Source: DASUPK01 sp963797265
Lineage (GTDB): Bacteria; Actinomycetota; Thermoleophilia; Solirubrobacterales; 70-9
Length of the DNA: 64,000 nt
Reading direction: 5' to 3'
Assembly (NCBI GenBank): GCA_963797265.1
Contig: CAWCOY010000002.1
Span: 496,001 to 560,000 of the forward strand
Shown: one piece after another, positions 1 through 8,637 of the stretch
Layout of the letters: each line of letters opens with the position of its first letter
Position numbering within the stretch: the first letter of the stretch is position 1
Made by a program: the position numbers and the translations under genes
Notes under the pieces: generated by a model
Seen by the model: only the letters and a program-made list of their open reading frames with translations
Database searches by the model: none
Told to the model about the DNA's origin: nothing

Positions 1-1303
1 AGTAGGTCTCGAGGTCCAGGGCGCGTCCCGGGAAGTCCCGCTTCTTCTTCATGATCCGCACCAGGGACATCCCGTCCTGCTTGCGTCCCGGCTTGGCGTT
101 GGCGAAGTCGAGGATGGTCGGCGCCAGGTCCACGTTGGAGACCGGCTGCCTGCGGTGCACACCCTTCGGCATCCCGGGCGCGCGGATCAAGAGCGGCACG
201 CGGATGGAGGGCTCGTAGACGCGCACCTTCCCCTGCCGAACGCGGTGCTCGCCATGGAAGAAGCCGTTGTCCGAGGTGAACATCAGCACCGTGTTCTTCA
301 GCTCCCCGCTCGCCTTCAGGGTGCTGACGACGTTCTGCACGAGATCGTCGACTCCGAGGACCGCCTCGGCCCGGGCGCGGTAGCGAGCGTCCACGGTGTT
401 GATCTGCGTCTGGTTCATGAGGGTGAGATCCCTGATGTTCGACGGCTTATCGGAGACATTGGCCTCGTTGAAGCTCGGGTCCCGCGGCGCCGTGAGCCCG
501 GCCAGCTTGCCCTCGTAGCGGGGCGCCGCCCGTGGGTTGTTCAAGGCGCTTCCAGTGCCGTTGCAGTTGCACGACGCCGCCTCCGAGTGCGGATCGCGCG
601 GGGCGACCGAGAGGTAGAACGGCTTGCGGCTCGGCGCTCGGCGGCGGATGAAGTCGGCGGCCCTCTGCGAGTAGACGTCGGTCTGGTAGGTGGCGGCGTC
701 GGGGACGTCCGGGGTCGAGCCGTAATGCACGATCTGACCGTTCTCGTTGAGCGTGTAGCCGTAGGCGGTGTAGGTGCCTCCGGTGAAGGCGGCGGGGTCG
801 TCGAGCGACCCGTACCACTCGTTCCAGCCCGGCGGGACGTCGCTGTCCGGCGCGTCGCGCCCATAGCCGTTCAGGAACTTGCCGATGTGCGCCGTGTAGT
901 AACCCGCGCGCTGCAGCCACACGGGCAAGGTGTTGCCGAGCGTCGGCCGCAGCCTCGCGTAGCCACCTGAGGGAAGTTGGTTGCCGCGAACGCCGTGGTT
1001 GTGGGCGTACTGCCCAGTCAGCATCGTCGCCCGCGACGGGCAGCAGAGCGAGTAGTTGACGAAGGAGTTGTCGAAGGTGACGCCCTTGGCCCCGAGCGCC
1101 GCGTTCGTCTTCGTCAGGAACCGCTGCAGATTGACCGACTGGTCGTCATCCATGATCAGGACGATGTTCGGCCGCGCCTGCTTGGCCTTCTTGGGTTTCT
1201 TCGCCTCGCTGCCGCTCGGCGCGAGCGCAACGGTCACCGAGAGCAATCCCGCCAGACACAGGGCGCCGGTGGCTCGCCTCCCGGCCGAACGCTTCGATCT
1301 CAC
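1..1303 (-). CDS. Exported sulfatase (alkaline-phosphatase superfamily), C-terminus cut by window edge
   Basis: Type I sulfatase that would hydrolyse sulfate esters outside the membrane. Reading the minus strand from GTG at 1303 gives about 434 residues with no stop before base 1. The N-terminus has an Arg/Lys-rich head and a hydrophobic core ending near APSGSEA, a likely signal peptide. Then come RPNIVLIMDDDQ (metal-binding Asp pair), the sulfatase signature CCPSRATMLTG, whose first Cys would become formylglycine, and TSDNGFFHGEH (second metal site). The family is usually 450-550 residues, so only the C-terminal end is missing. An in-frame GTG at 1324 is an alternative start and neither has a strong ribosome-binding site. 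It is divergent from the response regulator at 1409. Substrate unknown. Confidence 0.9.
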   Translation of the reverse strand, partial: MRSKRSAGRRATGALCLAGLLSVTVALAPSGSEAKKPKKAKQARPNIVLIMDDDQSVNLQRFLTKTNAALGAKGVTFDNSFVNYSLCCPSRATMLTGQYAHNHGVRGNQLPSGGYARLRPTLGNTLPVWLQRAGYYTAHIGKFLNGYGRDAPDSDVPPGWNEWYGSLDDPAAFTGGTYTAYGYTLNENGQIVHYGSTPDVPDAATYQTDVYSQRAADFIRRRAPSRKPFYLSVAPRDPHSEAASCNCNGTGSALNNPRAAPRYEGKLAGLTAPRDPSFNEANVSDKPSNIRDLTLMNQTQINTVDARYRARAEAVLGVDDLVQNVVSTLKASGELKNTVLMFTSDNGFFHGEHRVRQGKVRVYEPSIRVPLLIRAPGMPKGVHRRQPVSNVDLAPTILDFANAKPGRKQDGMSLVRIMKKKRDFPGRALDLETY

Positions 1304-1408
1304 CGTGTGCGCCCGCTTCCCCACGCCCCCAAAAACCGTGACCCGGGTGGCGAGTTGCGCTTTGTGGCTTGGGGCGCTATCGCCCGCGCGCCGGGTTAAG
1401 GTACGGCC

Positions 1409-2068
1409 GTGGCAAGCACAGGGGAAGGGCAGGCGAAAGGGGAGAACATCTCAGTCGTCCTGGCTGACGACCATGCGGTCGTACGCAGCGCCCTTCGCCT
1501 CATGCTCGAGCGCGAGCCCGACATCGAGGTCGTCGCGGAGGCAGGCGACGCGGACTCCGCGGCGCGATACGTCAGCGGGCACCACCCGAAGGTCCTGATC
1601 CTCGACATCAACATGCCGGGCGGATCCGGGCTGGCGGCAATCCCATCGATCCGCGAGCAATCGCCGGACACCGAGATCGTCGTACTCACCATGCAGGACG
1701 AGACGGCCTTTGCACGCGAGGCTCTCCAGGCTGGGGTGCTCGGCTACATCCTCAAGGAGGCGGCAAGCGAGGAGCTGGTCAAGGCGGTACGCATGGCCGC
1801 CGAGGGGCGCACCTACCTTCAGCCGGAGCTGGGCGCCCGCCTGGCCGCCGAGCCTGACGCGGCCACGCCCGACGACCTCTCGGAGCGGGAGCTCGAGGTC
1901 CTCCGGCTGATTGCGCTGGGCCACACCAACAACGAGATCGCCGAGCAGCTCTACCTGAGCGTGCGCACGGTCGAATCGCACCGTGCCCACATCCAGCAGA
2001 AGCTCGCGATGACGACCCGCTCGGAGCTCGTCCGCTACGCGATCGATCGCGGTCTGATCGACGTCTGA
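1409..2068 (+). CDS. NarL/LuxR-family response regulator
   Basis: DNA-binding response regulator of 219 residues. The receiver domain spans about residues 14-130 with acidic pocket D20/D21, phospho-acceptor D66 in LILDINMPGG, the conserved Thr in VVLTM and Lys in YILKEA. A LuxR-type helix-turn-helix fills about 155-218 (LSERELEVLRLIALGHTNNEIA and following). Start is GTG. Its stop is 30 bp from the stop of a convergent sensor kinase of the partner type, so the two probably form a two-component system despite not being in one operon. Targets cannot be read from the sequence. Confidence 0.93.
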   Translation: MASTGEGQAKGENISVVLADDHAVVRSALRLMLEREPDIEVVAEAGDADSAARYVSGHHPKVLILDINMPGGSGLAAIPSIREQSPDTEIVVLTMQDETAFAREALQAGVLGYILKEAASEELVKAVRMAAEGRTYLQPELGARLAAEPDAATPDDLSERELEVLRLIALGHTNNEIAEQLYLSVRTVESHRAHIQQKLAMTTRSELVRYAIDRGLIDV

Positions 2069-2073
2069 TGCGA

Positions 2074-2095
2074 GGGCGCGCCCCTGGGCGCGCCC
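2074..2095. terminator. Bidirectional hairpin between convergent regulator and kinase
   Basis: Two copies of the palindrome GGGCGCGCCC (2074-2083 and 2086-2095) lie in the 30-bp gap between converging stop codons and can fold into one GC stem. A short T-rich stretch follows on the plus strand (GGTTT). Confidence 0.55.
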
Positions 2096-2098
2096 GGT

Positions 2099-3622
2099 TT
2101 AGTCCTGTTCGTCGCTGGGCGGACCCAGCGGGATTTCGGCGCTGATCGTGGTCCGCGACCCCGGGCTCGACTCCACCCTCAGCGTCCCGCCGAGCAGCGC
2201 AACCCGCTCACGCATCCCGACCAGCCCGAACCCCTCGCGAACCAGATTGGGCTCGAAGCCGACGCCGTCGTCCGAGACCTCAATCTCGATCTGAGTCGGG
2301 AGTTCCCGCACCTTGAGCTCTGCGCGCTGCGCCCGCGAGTGCTTCGAGACGTTGTTGAGCGCCTCCTGCACCAGGCGGTAGACGGCCGTCTCCAGCAGCG
2401 GCGCCGGCCGCTCCTCCGCCGCGCGCGGCAGCTCGAACTCGCAGTCGATCCGGATCTCGCCGGCCTGCTGATGCTGCTGCGCGAGGGCGTAGAGCGCCGC
2501 CTCCAACCCGATCGTGTCGAGTGACGCCGGCCGCAGCTCGGTGATCAGCCGGCGCAGCTTCACGATCTCGTCGTCGATCTGCTCGACGGCCTCCTGGCCC
2601 GTCTCGTGCAGCTCGTCCGGCGACTCCTCCCGCAGCGCCGAGGCGAGCCGCATGCGGAGCACGGCCAGCGACTGAAGCGTCTCGTCGTGCAGCTCGCGCG
2701 CCCAACGGCCGCGCTCCTGCTCGGCCGCGTCGATCGTGTTCTGGAGGCGCTCCTCTGCCATCGACCTCGCGGTCGCCACTCCGGTGGCCGCGCTCGCGGC
2801 AAAGGACTCCAACGTCCGCTGGTGCTCAGCGTCGAAATGGCCCGGGTCGCCGACGCGGTCGAGCGCAACCACCACGCCGAGGGATTGGCCGCGGAAGAGG
2901 AGCGGGGCGATCAGGGCGCGCCCGGTCTCCTTCGCCCCCAGATCGACCCCTGTGAACCTGCCGAGCAGGAGCTCCTCGGAGGCCTCCTCTGTCTTGAACC
3001 TGAGGCTTCCCACCTTCGGATCGAGCCCGCCGGCGACCGCCGCGGTCGCCGCGACCACCAGCTCGTCCCCCTCGCGCAGCAGGATGATAAGGGCCCTGGC
3101 CTCGACCAGCGCCCGCCCGCGCTCGACGATCGCATCGAGGACGCGCTGGAGCTCGGTCTCACCCCCCACCGCGATTGCGACCTCGGTGGCTGCCTGCAGC
3201 CGCCTCACCGCCCTGCGTAGGTCGTCGCGGTCGCGGCGACGGTCGGTGATGTCGCGGATCGCCGCGAGGGCCATCATCCCCGCGTCGGTGGCGACCGCGG
3301 AGAGGGAGATCTCGCAGGGGAAGTCGGTGCCGTCCTTGCGGCGGGCATAAAGGTCGAGGCCGGCGCCCATCGACCTGGTGCGGGGGGCCTCGAAGTAGCG
3401 ATCGCGGTGCAGGACGTGGTCTGATCGGGCGGCACCGGGAACGAGCATTTCGATCGGGCGCCCGATCAACTCGTTTCGTGCATAGCCGAAGACGGCTTCG
3501 GTGCGCGAATTGACCAGCCTGATCTCCCCCTGCTCGTCGACCCCGACAACCGCGTCCGGGGCGAACTCGAGCAGCTCACGCTCGAGCGTCTGGCTGCTGC
3601 GGTCGGGCATCGCGGCGAGCAT
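2099..3622 (-). CDS. PAS-GAF sensor histidine kinase (NarX/DegS type)
   Basis: Soluble sensor kinase of 507 residues. Residues about 10-130 form a PAS domain (FAPDAVVGVDEQGEIRLVN, then a PAC-like segment ending in IRDITDRR), about 140-290 a GAF domain, and about 300-370 a HisKA_3 dimerisation domain with phospho-acceptor H312 in ARELHDETLQSLA. The C-terminus is an HATPase_c domain (EALNNVSKHS, SDDGVGF, GLVGMRERVALLGG). No transmembrane segment is seen, so the signal is probably cytosolic, for example redox, ligand or gas through PAS/GAF. The HisKA_3 class normally pairs with NarL-type regulators such as the one at 1409-2068. Met at 3610 is an alternative start. Confidence 0.93.
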   Translation of the reverse strand: MLAAMPDRSSQTLERELLEFAPDAVVGVDEQGEIRLVNSRTEAVFGYARNELIGRPIEMLVPGAARSDHVLHRDRYFEAPRTRSMGAGLDLYARRKDGTDFPCEISLSAVATDAGMMALAAIRDITDRRRDRDDLRRAVRRLQAATEVAIAVGGETELQRVLDAIVERGRALVEARALIILLREGDELVVAATAAVAGGLDPKVGSLRFKTEEASEELLLGRFTGVDLGAKETGRALIAPLLFRGQSLGVVVALDRVGDPGHFDAEHQRTLESFAASAATGVATARSMAEERLQNTIDAAEQERGRWARELHDETLQSLAVLRMRLASALREESPDELHETGQEAVEQIDDEIVKLRRLITELRPASLDTIGLEAALYALAQQHQQAGEIRIDCEFELPRAAEERPAPLLETAVYRLVQEALNNVSKHSRAQRAELKVRELPTQIEIEVSDDGVGFEPNLVREGFGLVGMRERVALLGGTLRVESSPGSRTTISAEIPLGPPSDEQD

Positions 3623-3701
3623 AGATCAGCGTCAGGACCCGGTCTGCGAGGACGATCACGCCCTCCCGCATACAGAAGTCACTACTGGGTAGCCGCAAGG
3701 G

Positions 3702-4145
3702 GTGATGGAAAGTCCGGCTCGCTCACTCGCAGGATGCCTTGCCGCCGGTCTCGCCTGTCTCGCGCTGGCGCCGGGCTGCGGCGGCGGGGGGTCGGACACC
3801 GTCGAGCCGCAGACGGCCACCGCCGGTGCGCCCGAGGCGCCGAACCCCGAGCAGCCGCTATCTGCGGCAGAGAGTCACGGACGCGATCTCTTCGTCCAGC
3901 ACTGCGGTGCCTGTCACACCTTCGACGCAGCTGGAACGGTGGGTCAGGTCGGACCCAACCTGGAGGACATAGCGGTGGACGAGGCGGACGTCCTGCACGC
4001 GATCCGGACCGGGGGCGGCCGCCACGCAAAGGGTCAGGGAACCGGGCCGAGCGGCAACATGCCGAGGAATCTGGTCACCGGCAAGGACGCGCAGGACGTG
4101 GCGGCCTTCGTGGCAGCGAACGCCTCCGGCTCCTCAACCCCTTAG
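3702..4145 (+). CDS. Lipoprotein c-type cytochrome (class I)
   Basis: Single-haem cytochrome c of 147 residues anchored as a lipoprotein. The signal peptide ends in lipobox LAPGC with the lipidated Cys at position 26. An Ala/Pro-rich linker leads to the haem motif CGACH (C68, C71, H72). The Met of PSGNMPRN is the likely sixth ligand. It would carry electrons at the outer face of the membrane. Partner oxidase or reductase genes are not adjacent; the downstream ETF operon is on the opposite strand and separated by a strong hairpin. Confidence 0.9.
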   Translation: MMESPARSLAGCLAAGLACLALAPGCGGGGSDTVEPQTATAGAPEAPNPEQPLSAAESHGRDLFVQHCGACHTFDAAGTVGQVGPNLEDIAVDEADVLHAIRTGGGRHAKGQGTGPSGNMPRNLVTGKDAQDVAAFVAANASGSSTP

Positions 4146-4147
4146 CC

Positions 4148-4184
4148 GGGCGCTTTTTCAACCGCGGAGGACGAAAAAGCGCCC
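4148..4184. terminator. Bidirectional rho-independent terminator
   Basis: Perfect 12-bp inverted repeat, GGGCGCTTTTTC (4148-4159) with GAAAAAGCGCCC (4173-4184) and a 13-nt loop, placed exactly between the converging stops of the cytochrome gene and the ETF operon. The arms supply T-runs in both directions. Confidence 0.8.
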
Positions 4185-4197
4185 GCGAGCGAGTTGC

Positions 4198-5895
4198 TCA
4201 GGCTTCGGTGTACAGGGGGCCGTCGCCGCCCTCGGGGAGAGTCAGGCGGCCGCCCTTGGCGGTGATCGCGCCGCACTGCACGCAGTTCGACGGGGTAACC
4301 TGGACGTCGACCGTCTCGGCGCCGTTCTCCAGCTGCTCGTCCGGGATCTCGTAGACCTGCGCCGGACACATCGAGACCCAGGTCTGCGCGAGCTCGCGCG
4401 GCACCTTCTCCTGGATGCGGATGTGGTTGGGCGCGTCGTCCCGGGTGGCGTTCCCCGAGAGGAAGACCGAGTTGAGCTTGTCGAAGATGTACTTGTTGTC
4501 GGGCTTCGGGTACTTCTTGGCCGCTCCCTCGACCTCGACCGGCACCTCGGCATCGGGCTCGTTCTTCCAGTGCCCGCCGGGGAAGGCGCCCTTGGTGGCC
4601 ACCATCAGGCTGCCCATGATCCCGCCGAAGATCAGTCCCCTCGACAGTGGCTGGCGCATGTTCCGCGACTGCCACAGGTCCTTCTCGATGAGGGAGTCCT
4701 TGACCTTGCGCTCGTAGTTCTCGAAGTTGACCGAGTCCTCCTTGAGGGCCTCGACGATCGCCTCGGCCGCGTACATGCCGGAGTGCATCGCGTAGTGGAT
4801 GCCCTTCAGCGTCGGCACGTTCACCATGCCGGCGGCATCGCCCGTGATCACCATGCCGGGGCTGGAAAGCCGCTTCGGCATCGACCAGTAGCCGCCGGAG
4901 GGAATCGTCTTTGCGCCCCAGGCGACCCGCTTGCCGCCCTCGAGGATCTTCTTCACGAAGGAGTGGGTCTTCAGCTCCTGCAGGGCATCGTGGGTCGAGA
5001 AGGTGGCGTCGCTCGTGTCCAGGCCGACCACCAGCCCGATGGCGACCTTGTCCTCGCCCATCGGGTAGATGAAGCTGCCGCCCGCCTCCTTGTATTTCGG
5101 TCGCCAGCGAAGCGGCCACCCGAGGGTGTGGATGACCCGGTCGAGGGGCTTCTCGACCTCCCAGACCTCCTTCACGCCGAGCTCCCAGCGCTGCGGGTCA
5201 GGTCCCTGAAGGTCGAAGTAGTCGAGCGCGGCGCCGGTCAGGTGCCCCAGCGTCCCCTCCGCGAGGACCGTCGCCTTGGCGACGAGATCGGAGCCGGGCT
5301 CGAAGTTCGAGAGCTCCTCCCCTTCCTTGCCGCGACCCTTGTCGCCGGAGCGTACGCCGCGGACGATCCGGTCCTCGACGAGCAGCTTGTCCGCCGCGGT
5401 CTCGCTGAGGATGTAGACACCGGCCTCCTCCGCCTTCTCGCCAAGGAAGCGGCCCAGCCTCGCGACCGAAGTGACGTAGTTGCCATGGTTTCGGAAGTTC
5501 GGCGGCATCGGCTTGAGCGGCACCGCCATCTTCGAGGTGAGGAAATAGACCGCGTCCTTCGTGACCTCCTGGTAGACGGGCCAATCCGAAGGGTCGAGAT
5601 CCGGGAAGAGCTCCCGCATCGCCGAGGGCTTCATGTTCGCTCCCGAGAGCAGGTGCGCCCCGGTCGTCTTGCCCTTCTCGACCACTGCGACGGGCACCTC
5701 GCCGAGCTTCTCGGTCAGCTCCGGCTCGTTCTCCAGCAACTGCATCAGCTTGATCGCGCAGGCGAGCCCCGCGGGCCCGCCGCCGACGATCGCCACGCCG
5801 ACCTCGATCCGCTCCTCCTCGGGATCGGTGATGCCGGTGATGAACTCCTCAGCCGGCTTGATCGGCGGCGGGTACTCGAGCGGCTCGACGGCCAC
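4198..5895 (-). CDS. Electron transfer flavoprotein:quinone oxidoreductase (ETF-QO/FixC type)
   Basis: Membrane-associated flavoprotein that passes electrons from reduced ETF to quinone, the exit route for acyl-CoA dehydrogenase electrons. The start is GTG at 5895, overlapping the etfA stop (TAGTG), giving 565 residues. This is preferred over a longer open frame that merely antisense-shadows etfA. The FAD site is VAIVGGGPAGLACAIKL near residue 30. The C-terminal ferredoxin-like domain has MCPAQVYE and SNCVQCGAIT. In the canonical family the last motif is CxxCxxC, but here the third Cys of that group is Ile, so only three of four usual cluster ligands are visible. Third gene of the etfB-etfA-ETF-QO operon. 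Confidence 0.92.
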   Translation of the reverse strand: MAVEPLEYPPPIKPAEEFITGITDPEEERIEVGVAIVGGGPAGLACAIKLMQLLENEPELTEKLGEVPVAVVEKGKTTGAHLLSGANMKPSAMRELFPDLDPSDWPVYQEVTKDAVYFLTSKMAVPLKPMPPNFRNHGNYVTSVARLGRFLGEKAEEAGVYILSETAADKLLVEDRIVRGVRSGDKGRGKEGEELSNFEPGSDLVAKATVLAEGTLGHLTGAALDYFDLQGPDPQRWELGVKEVWEVEKPLDRVIHTLGWPLRWRPKYKEAGGSFIYPMGEDKVAIGLVVGLDTSDATFSTHDALQELKTHSFVKKILEGGKRVAWGAKTIPSGGYWSMPKRLSSPGMVITGDAAGMVNVPTLKGIHYAMHSGMYAAEAIVEALKEDSVNFENYERKVKDSLIEKDLWQSRNMRQPLSRGLIFGGIMGSLMVATKGAFPGGHWKNEPDAEVPVEVEGAAKKYPKPDNKYIFDKLNSVFLSGNATRDDAPNHIRIQEKVPRELAQTWVSMCPAQVYEIPDEQLENGAETVDVQVTPSNCVQCGAITAKGGRLTLPEGGDGPLYTEA

Positions 5896-6869
5896 TAGCT
5901 TCCCTTCTTCGCCTTGATCGCCTCGGTCAGCTTGGGAACGATCTTGTGGAGGTCGCCCACCACGCCGAGGTCCGAGAACTCGAAGATCGGCGCGTTCTGG
6001 TCCTTGTTGATGGCCAGGATGTTCTCCGAGTTCTGCATGCCGACCTTGTGCTGGATCGCACCGGAGATCCCGAGGGCCAGATAGAGGTTCGGCGCCACCG
6101 TCTTGCCGGTCTGGCCGATCTGAGCCGCGTACGGGTACCACCCCGCGTCCACCACGGCGCGGGTGGCCGCGACGGCGCCGCCCATCGACTCGGCGAGCTG
6201 CTCGGCGAGCTCGAAGTTCTCCTTCTTGCCGAGCCCGCGGCCGCCCCCGACCAGGATGTTGGCGTCCTCGATGTTGACGTCGGCGCCCCGCTGCTCGCCG
6301 CGCGTGACCATCTTCGCCTTGGTCGACCACTCCGAGAGCTCGACCTGGACGTCCTCGACCTCGGCGGTGCCGTCGCCCTCGTTCTCGTCGAAGGCGTTGA
6401 GGCGGCCGATGATGATCCCGGGCTTCTCGACATAGCCGACGTCGGCGATCTGTGAGTCCTGGAGGATCGGCCGCTCCGCGACGAGCTCACCGTCTTGGAC
6501 GTTCACCTGCGTGACCTCCATCGTCACTCCGGCGCTGAGGCGGGCCGTGAGGCCGGCGCCGATCTCAAAGCCGAGCAGTCCGCCGCCGAACAGCGCGTAG
6601 TGGAAGTCGTTATCGGTCATCACCTTCGCCATCACGTCGACGATCGGCTGGGCCAGTCCCTCGGGGGCCTCCTTGGCGCGGTAGACCTTGGTCACGCCGT
6701 ACTTGCCGAGCGCGGCCGCGGCGTCATCTGCGACGTCGCCGACCACGACAGCGGCCGCCTCGGTTCCCAGCTCGCCGGCCAGCTTCGAGGCTTCCGAGAG
6801 GGCGCCGAGGGAGTTCTTGTTGAAGTTGCCCTCGTCGTCGTGGAGCGCGTAAACGAGAATTCCCGCCAT
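5895..6869 (-). CDS. etfA: Electron transfer flavoprotein alpha subunit
   Basis: Alpha subunit (324 residues, normal length) of the ETF heterodimer that takes electrons from acyl-CoA dehydrogenases. The C-terminal FAD domain is intact: GGRGLGKKENFELAEQLA, AQIGQTGKTVAPNLYLA, GISGAIQH and NKDQNAPIFEFSDLGVVGDL. A good ribosome-binding site (AAGGAGA) precedes the ATG. It sits between etfB (164 bp upstream, with nothing recognisable in the gap) and the ETF-QO gene, whose GTG start overlaps its stop. Confidence 0.97.
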   Translation of the reverse strand: MAGILVYALHDDEGNFNKNSLGALSEASKLAGELGTEAAAVVVGDVADDAAAALGKYGVTKVYRAKEAPEGLAQPIVDVMAKVMTDNDFHYALFGGGLLGFEIGAGLTARLSAGVTMEVTQVNVQDGELVAERPILQDSQIADVGYVEKPGIIIGRLNAFDENEGDGTAEVEDVQVELSEWSTKAKMVTRGEQRGADVNIEDANILVGGGRGLGKKENFELAEQLAESMGGAVAATRAVVDAGWYPYAAQIGQTGKTVAPNLYLALGISGAIQHKVGMQNSENILAINKDQNAPIFEFSDLGVVGDLHKIVPKLTEAIKAKKGS

Positions 6870-7033
6870 CAGATGATCTCCTTCCGGTCAGCGTGCGACC
6901 GGGGATTCGCCCGGCCAAGCAGCTCAAGGACGCAGGGCGAAGCCTTTGGTGGTGCCAATGGCGAGCCCGAGGACGCAGAGATGCGCAGCGCCGGGCGGAT
7001 CAGCCGGGCGTGCGTTGATCGGGATGAGGTCAT

Positions 7034-7822
7034 CTAGATCAGCTTCCTTTCCTCGAGCCAGGCGACGATCTTCTCGACCGTCTCGTTGGTGTCCTCGTCC
7101 TCGATGATCTCGCCGGCCTCCTTCTGGGGAGGCGGCTTCAGCTCCAGGACGGCGGTGCGCGAGCCGCTCTCGCCGACCCGCTCACCCTCGATGCCGACGT
7201 CGCCGATCGCCTTGGTGTCGAGCGGCTTCTTCTTCGCGCCCATGATCGCCTTCAGGCTCGGATAGCGAGGCTCGTTGATCGCGTCGCCGACGCTGATCAC
7301 GGCCGGCAGCTCCACCTCGACGGTGTCGTAGCCATACTCGGCCTGCCGCTCGCAGGTGAGCTTGCCGTCGGCGACGTCCATCTTGATCACCTGGGTGAGC
7401 GACGGCATCTTCAGGTGGTCGGCCACGACGGCGCCGATCGTGTAACACTCGCCGTCATCGGACTGCTGGCCGAGCAGCACCAGGTCGGGGCTTTCGGCCT
7501 CCAGCACCTTGGCGAGCGCGTAGCCGGTCGCGCAGACGTCCGAGCCGGTCAGCGCGTCGTCGGTGAGGTGGACGGAGCGGTCGGCGCCGAGGGCGACGGC
7601 CTTGTGGAGGGCGCGCACGGCGCTCTCCGGGCCCATCGTCACGGCGACGATCTCCTCGACGTCGGAGCCGCCCTCCTTGACCTGCATGGCGGCCTCGAGC
7701 GCGTGGGTGTCGAAGGGATTGAGGTTCTTCTCGCCTGAACGGTCCAGGCGCTTGGTCTCCGGGTCGATCCGCTTGTCAACGGCGGCGTCCGGGACCTCTT
7801 TGACGAGCACTGCGATCTTCAA
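7034..7822 (-). CDS. etfB: Electron transfer flavoprotein beta subunit
   Basis: Beta subunit (262 residues) of ETF; it binds AMP and docks with dehydrogenases. It begins KIAVLVKEVPDA and contains NPFDTHALEAA and LGADRSVHLTDDALTGSD, typical of the family. The start is set at TTG 7822 because AAGGAGG lies 7 nt upstream and the family N-terminus begins exactly there; a longer frame upstream has no homologous look. First gene of the operon with etfA and ETF-QO. A FadR-like operator lies about 106 bp upstream, suggesting fatty-acid-responsive repression. Confidence 0.96.
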   Translation of the reverse strand: MKIAVLVKEVPDAAVDKRIDPETKRLDRSGEKNLNPFDTHALEAAMQVKEGGSDVEEIVAVTMGPESAVRALHKAVALGADRSVHLTDDALTGSDVCATGYALAKVLEAESPDLVLLGQQSDDGECYTIGAVVADHLKMPSLTQVIKMDVADGKLTCERQAEYGYDTVEVELPAVISVGDAINEPRYPSLKAIMGAKKKPLDTKAIGDVGIEGERVGESGSRTAVLELKPPPQKEAGEIIEDEDTNETVEKIVAWLEERKLI

Positions 7823-7927
7823 GTTGGGTCCTCCTTGGGACGGATCCCTCGAATCGGGTGGCTCCTCGGCTTCGCCTGCGGAGCCCCCTCGCATCAGTGG
7901 CGGCGCGGGATGTTAGCGATTCCGGCT

Positions 7928-7951
7928 GGCTGACTGACCAGTCAATCAGCC
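7928..7951. promoter_or_regulatory. TetR/FadR-like operator upstream of etfB
   Basis: Imperfect 24-bp inverted repeat with half-sites GGCTGACTGACC and AGTCAATCAGCC. The core TGACTGACCAGTCAATCA resembles the TGA-N-TGAC-NN-GTCA-N-TCA type operators of TetR-family FadR repressors, which control etfBA and beta-oxidation genes in Bacillus. It lies in the intergenic space between the etfB start and the end of the anti-sigma gene. Confidence 0.55.
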
Positions 7952-7965
7952 GCATACCCCGGGGT

Positions 7966-8637
7966 CTAGCCGGAGAAGTGCGCGACCAGTGGCTCGCCAC
8001 CGGCACCCGGCAGCAGGCGCAGCACCACGACGTGATGCGGGTCCACCGGGATTCCCCCGCCAGAGCTGCCCGAGAGGTCGAGGTGGAACCAGTTCAGCGG
8101 CACCTGCCGGCCGTCGTCCATGACCAGCTGGGCACCGCGCAGATCGGCGCGGTGGGCCGGATCGACCGTGATCAGGAGCCAGTTCGGTGCTCCCTCGTAG
8201 CTGAATACCGTGCCCGCGAACGACGGGCCGCCGTAGAGCGAGTAGGCCTCGAACTGCTTGCCGTTCGCCTTCTCGAGCGTTCCTTCGTAGCTCCGTCCTC
8301 GCTGTACGTCGTTCCAGACGATTCCGAGCGTGATCGCCACTGCGGCCAGGGCGGCCGCTGCCGGGGCGAGAACCAGCGCCAGACGCCGGCGGCGGCGCCG
8401 TGGCGGCGGAGAGGGCAGCACGCGGCCGAGGACCCGCGACTCGAAGCCGACCGGGACCTCCTTGTGCGGCGCCAGTAGGAGCAGCTGGTCAGCCACCTCG
8501 GCAAGCTCGTCGACCCGCCTGCGGCACGCCGGGCAATCGGCGAGATGCTCCAGAGCGCGGCCGCGCTCCTCGCCCTCCACGATGCCGAGCGCCAGCTCCG
8601 GGGCCAGCTCGCGCAGTTCCTCACAACGAGGATCCAT
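7966..8637 (-). CDS. RskA-type anti-sigma factor
   Basis: Membrane anti-sigma factor of 223 residues. The N-terminus has a zinc-binding anti-sigma motif, H-x3-C-x2-C in HLADCPACRRRV near residue 30. A single transmembrane helix follows at about 85-108 (LALVLAPAAAALAAVAITLGI), then an extracytoplasmic RskA-like domain to the C-terminus. It would hold the ECF sigma factor inactive until proteolysis. Its ATG overlaps the stop of the upstream sigma gene (TAATG), so the two are translationally coupled. Confidence 0.92.
   Translation of the reverse strand: MDPRCEELRELAPELALGIVEGEERGRALEHLADCPACRRRVDELAEVADQLLLLAPHKEVPVGFESRVLGRVLPSPPPRRRRRRLALVLAPAAAALAAVAITLGIVWNDVQRGRSYEGTLEKANGKQFEAYSLYGGPSFAGTVFSYEGAPNWLLITVDPAHRADLRGAQLVMDDGRQVPLNWFHLDLSGSSGGGIPVDPHHVVVLRLLPGAGGEPLVAHFSG

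Noticed and set aside
4423..5898. 491-residue plus-strand frame
   Set aside because: Antisense shadow of ETF-QO caused by GC-rich third positions; low-complexity composition and no motif. The same applies to 15226-16710, 11871-12785, 35202-36581, 41170-42546 and 38733-40151.
5896..6330. N-terminal extension of the ETF-QO frame to 710 residues
   Set aside because: It runs in an alternative frame through etfA; the GTG at 5895 gives the family start and overlaps the etfA stop.
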